NCBI RefSeq assembly: GCF_030271215.1
Contig: NZ_JASNGB010000133.1
Span: 1-7,935, forward strand
DNA: 7,935 bases
Direction: 5' to 3'
From: Deinococcus rhizophilus
GTDB taxonomy: Bacteria; Deinococcota; Deinococci; Deinococcales; Deinococcaceae
The number at the start of each line of letters is the position of its first letter. Positions within the stretch are counted from its first letter, which is position 1. A program made the position numbers and the translations under genes. Below, piece after piece: positions 1-7,935 of this stretch. The notes beneath the pieces are model-generated. The model was not told where the DNA came from. It was given only the letters and a program-made list of their open reading frames with translations, and searched no databases.

Positions 1-126
1 CCGGGCGACGAGCCGGGCGCGACCGGGGCGCTGCGCCGCGCCGACGCCCGCATGTACGGGGACAAGCGCGGGCGCGGCACGGGCCGGGACGGCCCCGCTT
101 CACAGCCGTTACCCTGCGAGGCATGA
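1..126 (+). CDS. C-terminal end of a GGDEF (diguanylate cyclase) protein, partial
   Basis: The window opens inside a plus-strand frame that runs 41 residues to a TGA at 124-126. It contains LRRADARMYGDKRGRG, which fits the last helix of GGDEF domains (pattern xxADxAMYxAKxxGRN). That domain makes cyclic di-GMP from two GTP when the GG(D/E)EF active site is intact. The active site and any sensor domains lie outside the window, so activity and membrane or cytosolic location cannot be judged. The tail after the GRG is a low-complexity extension (TGRDGPASQPLPCEA). The stop overlaps the start of the next gene in an ATGA, so the two are probably cotranscribed and translationally coupled. Only the last helix supports the call. 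Confidence 0.66.
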   Translation, partial: PGDEPGATGALRRADARMYGDKRGRGTGRDGPASQPLPCEA

Positions 127-545
127 CGGTCACCCTGCTCGATCACGTCGCCATCGCCGCGCCCGACCTCGACACCGGAAGTGCCCCCTACCTCGCCCTG
201 GGCCTCGCGCCCGAGGGTCCCGACGAGGAAGTCGCCTCGCAGGGGGTGCGGGTCCGCGCCTTCGTGGTGGGCGCGACCCTGATCGAGCTGCTGGCCCCCA
301 CCCGCCCCGACAGCCCGGTCGCCGCCTTTCTGGAGAGGCGCGGCCCTGGCCTGCACCACACCGCCTACCGGGTGGCGGACCTGGACGCCGAGATGGCCCG
401 GCTGCGCGGCGAGGGCGCCCGCTTCCTCTCCGAGACGCCCACGCCGGGCCGCGCCGGGACCCGCGTCGCCTTCCTGCACCCGAAGTGGGGCGCGGGCACC
501 CTGATCGAACTCGTGGAGCATCCGGCAGGAGGCCCGGCGCATTGA
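123..545 (+). CDS. mce: Methylmalonyl-CoA epimerase-type VOC family protein
   Basis: This 140-residue protein has the size and pattern of methylmalonyl-CoA epimerase, which interconverts the (S) and (R) forms of methylmalonyl-CoA in the cytosol. It thereby links propionyl-CoA carboxylation to the B12-dependent mutase and succinyl-CoA. Two glyoxalase/VOC half-modules are visible. The first has LDHVAIAAPDLD (residues 6-17) and IELLAP (54-59); the second has GLHHTAYRVADL (76-87), the P-G-R-A-G-T-R-VAFLHP stretch (108-120) and LIELVE (127-132). By family alignment the likely metal and catalytic residues are H8, E55, H79 and E129. The ATG overlaps the preceding stop. A GAGG sits only one base before it, too close for a normal ribosome site, so coupling to the upstream gene is likely. 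No mutase or propionyl-CoA carboxylase gene is in view, so another VOC substrate cannot be excluded. Confidence 0.85.
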   Translation: MTVTLLDHVAIAAPDLDTGSAPYLALGLAPEGPDEEVASQGVRVRAFVVGATLIELLAPTRPDSPVAAFLERRGPGLHHTAYRVADLDAEMARLRGEGARFLSETPTPGRAGTRVAFLHPKWGAGTLIELVEHPAGGPAH

Positions 546-904
546 GCCGTGCGGCCCAGCCCGGCTGGTGGGTTCCGGCGCTGCTGATCATGGGGGCCAT
601 CTGGTGGCTGAGTTCGGGCAGCGACACGCCCGGCCCCCCGCTGCCGCACCCCTTTGACTGGGCGGCGCATTTCCTGGCCTACCTCGCCCTGGCTTACGCG
701 CTGGCGCGGGCGACCGGGCGATGGGGCGTCGCCGTGGTGGTCGCCGCGTGGTTCGGCGCGGCCGACGAGGTTCATCAGGCGTTCGTGCCGGGGCGTGAGG
801 CGGGCCTGAGCGACTGGCTGTTCGACCTCGCCGGGGCGGTCGTGGGCGCGGGGCTGGCGCTGGGACGGGGAGCCGGGCGCAGGGCGGACGACGCGGTTCG
901 TTGA
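542..904 (+). CDS. VanZ-like small integral membrane protein
   Basis: This 120-residue protein shows the VanZ family layout. A first membrane segment covers about residues 9-24. A second follows [17 protein letters not shown] (36-52, matching the family D/W-x-x-H-F-x-A-Y motif), and a third lies at about 61-74. Next comes the hallmark [25 protein letters not shown] (75-99), leading into a last helix and a basic tail. VanZ-type proteins are inner-membrane proteins of mostly unknown biochemical role; the founder gives low-level teicoplanin resistance. I infer no resistance function here. I chose TTG at 542 because it overlaps the epimerase stop (TTGA) and has an AGGAGG at 527-532, nine bases upstream. 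An ATG at 485 would run inside the epimerase gene and add an unrelated N-terminus. It is the last gene of the overlapped group and converges on acs. Confidence 0.82.
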   Translation: MSRAAQPGWWVPALLIMGAIWWLSSGSDTPGPPLPHPFDWAAHFLAYLALAYALARATGRWGVAVVVAAWFGAADEVHQAFVPGREAGLSDWLFDLAGAVVGAGLALGRGAGRRADDAVR

Positions 905-934
905 CTGGAGGGGCTGACCGAGCGCTCCCCGACC

Positions 935-950
935 CTCTCTCTGGAGAGAG
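935..950. terminator. Candidate hairpin between convergent VanZ-like gene and acs
   Basis: The 56-base gap between the two convergent stops holds an inverted repeat: CTCTCT (935-940) and AGAGAG (945-950) around a four-base loop, which can also be read as seven pairs with a two-base loop. Its position suits a shared transcription end. The stem is short and no T-run follows on either strand, so this is a weak prediction. Confidence 0.3.
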
Positions 951-960
951 AACACCGCCC

Positions 961-2913
<1,953 letters not shown>

Positions 2914-3055
2914 GGGCAAACCTCCGGGAAGGGGGCAGCGGGAAGGGCTGTGGAGGCTCCCACTGTAGTGCGGGGCCGGGGCGGAAGCGAGGGGGCGTCG
3001 CCCCACCCCAGGCCGAGGGTGCCCGGGCTCGCCAATGTCCCCGGAGGGGGAGCGT
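2914..3055. promoter_or_regulatory. Divergent acs/moaA control region
   Basis: These 142 non-coding bases must carry the promoters of both acs (minus) and moaA (plus). On the acs strand a TACAGT (plus 2962-2967) could be a -10 box about 49 bases before the acs ATG, but no convincing -35 box lies 16-18 bases upstream of it. The same spot is a small palindrome, CACTGTAGTG (2961-2970). A GC-rich hairpin GGGGC-GTC-GCCCC lies at 2992-3004. No CRP/FNR-like site or molybdenum-cofactor riboswitch-like structure was recognised by eye. Confidence 0.35.
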
Positions 3056-4077
<1,022 letters not shown>

Positions 4078-4078
<1 letters not shown>

Positions 4079-4211
4079 TACGGACTCCGATGGAATCGTT
4101 GACGCAGTGATTCCATCCGGGCAGAGCGGGTGGGAGAGAAACGGGTTCCGGGCGTGGAGCGAACAAACCGGCGTCCTTCCGGTCCGTTCACGAAGCAGAC
4201 GGAATCCGTAT
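4078..4211. repeat. MITE-like palindromic intergenic element
   Basis: This 134-base stretch has terminal inverted repeats: ATACGGACTCCG at 4078-4089 and CGGAATCCGTAT at 4200-4211, matching at 11 of 12 positions. Inside are two more inverted repeats. The left one pairs GATGGAATC (4089-4097) with GATTCCATC (4109-4117) around 11 bases. The right one pairs GAACAAACCGG (4161-4171) with CCGGTCCGTTC (4179-4189) around 7 bases, at 9 of 11 positions. It has no gene of its own and is less GC-rich than its surroundings. Terminal repeats plus internal hairpins suggest a miniature inverted-repeat element or a small dispersed non-coding repeat. I recall similar sequence in other Deinococcus genomes, but copy number cannot be tested here. 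No clear target-site duplication is visible at the ends. Confidence 0.6.
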
Positions 4212-4260
4212 GATCCCGTGCGGGGGGTGCTGTTCCCCGCCGCGTACCCGGCCCCTGACC

Positions 4261-4290
4261 TTGTGTCTGCTGAACACCAATCCTTAAGAT
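4261..4290 (+). promoter_or_regulatory. Candidate promoter for the GntR-type regulator
   Basis: TTGTGT (4261-4266) and TAAGAT (4285-4290) are separated by 18 bases and resemble -35 and -10 boxes, with TTG and TA..AT kept. Transcription would start near 4297. That lies after the upstream ATG at 4289 but leaves a leader of about 40 bases before the preferred ATG at 4340, which has its own ribosome site. Only two six-base boxes with partial matches support this. Confidence 0.42.
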
Positions 4291-4339
4291 GAACGCTCAC
4301 AAGAGCCCCTGCGCCCGCAGCCGGGCTGGGAGGCGAGCA

Positions 4340-5032
4340 ATGGCGAAATATCCGCTGATCAAAAGCACCCTCAAAGACCGCCTGCTGGGCGGCCACTACA
4401 CCGAGGGCCTGCCCCTCCCCAGCGAACCGCAGCTCGCCCGCGAGTTCGAGGTCTCGCGCATGACCGCCCGCCGTGCCATTGACGAGCTGGAGCGCGAGGG
4501 CTACGTCTACCGGGTGCAGGGCGCGGGCACCTTTCCCACCGGGAAGCGCTTTCGCCAGGGCATGTTCCGGGTGCGGCCCTTCAAGGAGTGGGCGCGGCAC
4601 CCTGACCACCGCACCCATGTGCTGCGGGCCATAACGGTCGGCGCCACCCCCGAGATCGCCGCCGTGCTGCACCTGAACGCCGGGGACCCGGTGCTGTACG
4701 TCCACCGCCTGCGCACGGCGGGCGACGAGGCACTGGTGATCGAGAAACGGTACGTCAATTCGGCGCTCGTGCCCTCGCTGCTCGACCACGACCTCGGCTC
4801 CGAGAGCATCCACGAGGTGATGATCTCGCTGGGCGTGCCCATCACCCGCGTCGAACAGAATCTGGAGGCCGTCAACCTGCGCCAGGAGGAAGCCGAGCTG
4901 CTGCGCGTGCCGCTGGGCACCGCCGCCTTCCTGCTGCGGCGCACGACCTACAGCGGGCCGCAGCGCGTCTCCTACGTCAACTACTGGGTGCGCGGCGACC
5001 GCTACGCCTTTCAGGACAGCTTCGAGCCATGA
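4340..5032 (+). CDS. GntR family (HutC-type) transcriptional regulator with UTRA domain
   Basis: This 230-residue protein is a DNA-binding regulator that should respond to a small ligand. Residues 4-65 are the GntR winged helix: YPLIKSTLKDRLLGG, then LPLPSEPQLAREFEVSRMTARRAIDELEREGYVYRVQGAGTF, where SRMTARRAIDEL is the recognition helix and the QGAGTF wing is typical. Residues from about 85 to 225 fit a UTRA effector domain, with AGDPVLYVHRLRTAGDEALVIEKRYVN and a C-terminal YVNYWVRGDRYAFQDSF. HutC-type members bind sugars, amino acids or their phosphates; nothing here identifies the ligand. ATG 4340 has GGGAGG at 4328-4333, six bases upstream. The in-frame ATG at 4289 has no such site and adds a basic stretch outside the family. 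No transporter or catabolic gene is adjacent, so it may act at a distance or on itself. Confidence 0.92.
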   Translation: MAKYPLIKSTLKDRLLGGHYTEGLPLPSEPQLAREFEVSRMTARRAIDELEREGYVYRVQGAGTFPTGKRFRQGMFRVRPFKEWARHPDHRTHVLRAITVGATPEIAAVLHLNAGDPVLYVHRLRTAGDEALVIEKRYVNSALVPSLLDHDLGSESIHEVMISLGVPITRVEQNLEAVNLRQEEAELLRVPLGTAAFLLRRTTYSGPQRVSYVNYWVRGDRYAFQDSFEP

Positions 5033-5076
5033 GGAACAGCCGGGCTTCCCGCGCGGGTCTCCCGGACGCCTGAACG

Positions 5077-5102
5077 CGGGCAGCGCGGCCCTCTGCTGCC
5101 CG
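5077..5102. terminator. Candidate bidirectional hairpin terminator
   Basis: Between the convergent GntR-type gene and the small membrane-protein gene, CGGGCAGC (5077-5084) pairs perfectly with GCTGCCCG (5095-5102) around a 10-base loop. The position and GC-rich eight-pair stem suit a shared terminator, but neither side has a T-run. A second short palindrome, CCCGCGCGGG, lies at 5048-5057. Confidence 0.45.
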
Positions 5103-5107
5103 GATGC

Positions 5108-5452
5108 TCAGGCGTCGGGGGCGGCGGTCCAGTCCGTCAGGGCGTAGGCCCCGGCCACCATCCCGGCCAGCCCCAGGAAGGAGGCGCGGTCGCGGCCCTC
5201 CATGCGGGCGCTCAGCAGCAGCAGCACAGGCAGGGTCGCCAGTTCGATCTTGCCGTGCAGCGGGAAGGGGATCATGCGGCTGACGGCGGGCGGGGAATCG
5301 GTTAGCGCACTGACGCCCAGGTACGACCCGGCCAGCGCAGAGGAGGCGGTGCGGGCCTGCGGGCTGAGCCGCAGCAGGGCGGGGGCGGCGAGCATCAGGC
5401 CGCAGGCGGCGTAGTCGACAAGGCCGTGCAGGCGGGGCGTCAGGGGCTTCAT
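5108..5452 (-). CDS. Small four-helix membrane protein, SPW-repeat-like
   Basis: This 114-residue hydrophobic protein appears to cross the membrane four times, at roughly residues 14-30, 38-51, 69-82 and 91-106. It looks like two related halves. RLHGLVDY (7-14) and PLHGKIEL (64-71) each precede a helix, and LAGSYLGVSALTD (40-52) and LAGMVAGAYALTD (95-107) each end a half, about 56 residues apart. The HG-x-x-D/E plus TD pattern resembles SPW-repeat membrane proteins, though the SPW tripeptide itself is absent; that family has no known function. ATG 5452 is the only sensible start. A good ribosome site is not visible upstream, and the longer in-frame extension is arginine- and glycine-rich shadow sequence over the TetR gene. 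It is divergent from the TetR gene and could be one of its targets, which is an inference from position only. Confidence 0.72.
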   Translation of the reverse strand: MKPLTPRLHGLVDYAACGLMLAAPALLRLSPQARTASSALAGSYLGVSALTDSPPAVSRMIPFPLHGKIELATLPVLLLLSARMEGRDRASFLGLAGMVAGAYALTDWTAAPDA

Positions 5453-5515
5453 GGGTTCAGCGTGGAGGCCCGCCGGGTGCCGGGGGACCGCCCTTCCCTC
5501 AGCCGACCTTGAGCG

Positions 5516-5566
5516 TTGGACCGTCCACGTCCTCACTTGAACGGGGTGCAATTTTGGACCGCCACG
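5516..5566. promoter_or_regulatory. Paired TTGGACCG sites, candidate TetR operators
   Basis: In the divergent gap before the TetR gene a near-identical motif occurs twice in the same direction. TTGGACCGTCCACG lies at 5516-5529 and TTGGACCGCCACG at 5554-5566, 38 bases apart and differing by one missing T. The first copy is also a palindrome, TGGAC-C-GTCCA (5517-5527), as expected for a dimeric repressor site. TetR genes often bind such sites in the gap shared with a divergent neighbour. No binding data are available. Confidence 0.4.
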
Positions 5567-5569
5567 CGC

Positions 5570-5575
5570 TATATG
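5570..5575 (+). promoter_or_regulatory. Candidate -10 box for the TetR gene
   Basis: TATATG lies nine bases before the ATG at 5585 in an otherwise GC-rich stretch. A transcript from it would begin at or within a few bases of the start codon, giving a leaderless or very short-leader mRNA, which is common in Deinococcus. No clear -35 box lies at the right spacing. The second operator-like copy (5554-5566) sits just upstream and would overlap bound polymerase. Confidence 0.33.
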
Positions 5576-5584
5576 TGGGGGATC

Positions 5585-6208
5585 ATGGATTCGTCGTCGC
5601 TCCGGGAGCGTCAGAAAGAACGCCGCCGCGCGCGGATCTACAGCGTGGCCCTCGACCTCTTCAAGCGCGGCGGCTTTCAGGCCACCACCGCCACCGACAT
5701 CGCGCGGGCCAGCAACGTCTCGCGCGGGACCTTCTTCAACTACTACCCCTACAAGGAAGCCGTGCTGCTCGACTACGGCTCGGAGGTCATGGAGCGCCTG
5801 CGCGACCGGGCCGAGGCGCGGCTCGCGGAGGGAACCGCTCCCCTGACGGTCCTGTACGAGATCTGGGACGAACTCGCCGAGGAAAATGGCCGCGAGCGCG
5901 ACCTCTTCCCGCCGCTGGCGTACGAGGTGATGAACCCCAACCCCGAGCGGGCCAGAACCGCGTATCAGGCCCTGCCGCTGAGCAAGGTCATCGAGCTGAT
6001 CTTGAAACCGCTGCACCAGGCCGGGCAGATTCGCACCGACCTGAGCCTCCAGCGCATCAGCAACCTGATCGCGGACACCTACCTGCTGGTCGCCCTGCGC
6101 TGGAGCGCCTACGGCACCGACCGCACCCTGCAGGAGGAGACGCGGCTGGCGCTGAACCTGCTGCTGGAAGGGGCGCTGCGGCCCGACGCCCCGGCCCGCC
6201 CGTCCTGA
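5585..6208 (+). CDS. TetR/AcrR family transcriptional regulator
   Basis: This 207-residue protein has a clear TetR N-terminal DNA-binding domain. RQKERRRARIYSVALDLFKRGGFQATTATDIARASNVSRGTFFNYYPYKEAVLLDY (about residues 9-64) has the helix-turn-helix at 35-54 and the family FxYYxxKEAVL junction. The remainder is a helical ligand and dimer domain with no recognisable specificity, ending in an alanine- and proline-rich tail. Such proteins are usually dimeric repressors released by a small molecule. ATG 5585 places the helix-turn-helix at the usual distance from the N-terminus; an in-frame TTG at 5516 would lie inside the operator-like repeats. The 17-base gap to the next gene suggests one transcript, so the regulator probably controls itself and the kinase-like protein. 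Confidence 0.9.
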   Translation: MDSSSLRERQKERRRARIYSVALDLFKRGGFQATTATDIARASNVSRGTFFNYYPYKEAVLLDYGSEVMERLRDRAEARLAEGTAPLTVLYEIWDELAEENGRERDLFPPLAYEVMNPNPERARTAYQALPLSKVIELILKPLHQAGQIRTDLSLQRISNLIADTYLLVALRWSAYGTDRTLQEETRLALNLLLEGALRPDAPARPS

Positions 6209-6225
6209 AGGGGAGCGGACCCGCC

Positions 6226-7698
<1,473 letters not shown>

Positions 7699-7730
7699 AG
7701 GTCGGCTTCCTGCCCCCGCTCCGCCCGTCC

Positions 7731-7935
7731 CTACCGCCTGACCTTCCTCACCGCCGCCCGCAACTCGGCCACCGCCTCCCCGTCCCCGCCGTAGCGGGCG
7801 CGGTGGTAGGCGCCCACCGCCGCGCGGATGGGGTCAGCCTGCTGGGGGTGGCGCTCTATGGCCCGCTCCCCGTAGGCCGCCGCCGTCTCGCCGGGAGCGC
7901 GGGGCAGGCGCAGGCGCCGGGTGAGGTCGTTCAGC
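7731..7935 (-). CDS. C-terminal end of a DUF4129-type protein, partial
   Basis: The last 67 residues of a minus-strand gene run in from the right edge to a TAG at 7731-7733. They include LTRRLRLPRAPGETAAAYGERAIERHPQQADPIRAAVGAYHRARYGG. This fits the DUF4129 pattern of a G-x-T-P-x-E-Y-like start, a helical middle and a Y-x-x-x-R-Y-G end. DUF4129 usually forms the cytosolic C-terminus of membrane proteins, some with a transglutaminase-like domain. The rest lies outside the window, so membrane segments and any catalytic domain cannot be checked. It converges on the kinase-like gene with a gap of 32 bases and no obvious terminator hairpin. Confidence 0.62.
   Translation of the reverse strand, partial: LNDLTRRLRLPRAPGETAAAYGERAIERHPQQADPIRAAVGAYHRARYGGDGEAVAELRAAVRKVRR

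Noticed and set aside
2992..3004. GGGGC-GTC-GCCCC hairpin in the acs/moaA gap as a terminator or riboswitch part
   Set aside because: A five-pair GC stem is common by chance at this composition, it lies between divergent starts, and no larger conserved fold is visible.
3035..3055. Earlier moaA start at ATG 3035
   Set aside because: The strong GGAGGGGG lies after it and fits ATG 3056; the seven extra residues are outside the family alignment.
4200..4260. Short reading frames across the palindromic element and the stretch after it
   Set aside because: They have shadow-like composition, no ribosome site and no family; the element is better explained as non-coding.
4289..4339. Earlier start for the GntR-type gene at ATG 4289
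   Set aside because: No ribosome site precedes it, the candidate promoter would start transcription after it, and the winged-helix domain begins directly after ATG 4340.

Overview
The window is about 70% GC with dense, short-spaced genes on both strands. The gene set is a bacterial type acetyl-CoA synthetase, a MoaA, a four-helix SPW-like membrane protein, a 2-phosphoglycerate kinase-like protein with ATP-cone repeats and a DUF4129 protein. Together with a 134-bp palindromic intergenic repeat, this most resembles a Deinococcus chromosome. That assignment rests on recalled resemblance, not a search.

Layout. Bases 1-904 hold a tightly overlapped plus-strand group: the tail of a GGDEF (diguanylate cyclase) protein, a methylmalonyl-CoA epimerase-type VOC protein starting in an ATGA overlap, and a VanZ-like membrane protein starting with TTG in a TTGA overlap. 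It converges on acs (961-2913, minus strand), which activates acetate to acetyl-CoA. acs is divergent from moaA (3056-4078), the radical-SAM enzyme of the first step of molybdenum cofactor synthesis. moaA stands alone here, with no other moa gene in view.

Directly on the moaA stop codon lies a non-coding element (4078-4211) with imperfect terminal inverted repeats and two internal hairpins, like a MITE or a small dispersed repeat. After it come a candidate promoter and a GntR/HutC-type regulator with a UTRA effector domain (4340-5032). The regulator converges on a small membrane protein (5108-5452, minus) built from two related halves.

A divergent control region with two copies of a TTGGACCG-type site leads to a TetR regulator (5585-6208). 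Only 17 bases separate it from a 490-residue protein (6226-7698) made of three ATP-cone-like repeats of about 85 residues followed by a P-loop 2-phosphoglycerate kinase-like domain. The window ends with the C-terminus of a DUF4129-type protein on the minus strand.

Most of the window is ordinary chromosomal housekeeping and regulation. I see no CRISPR array, phage, transposase, tRNA or rRNA. The parts most worth a second look are the triple-ATP-cone kinase with its TetR partner and the palindromic element after moaA.
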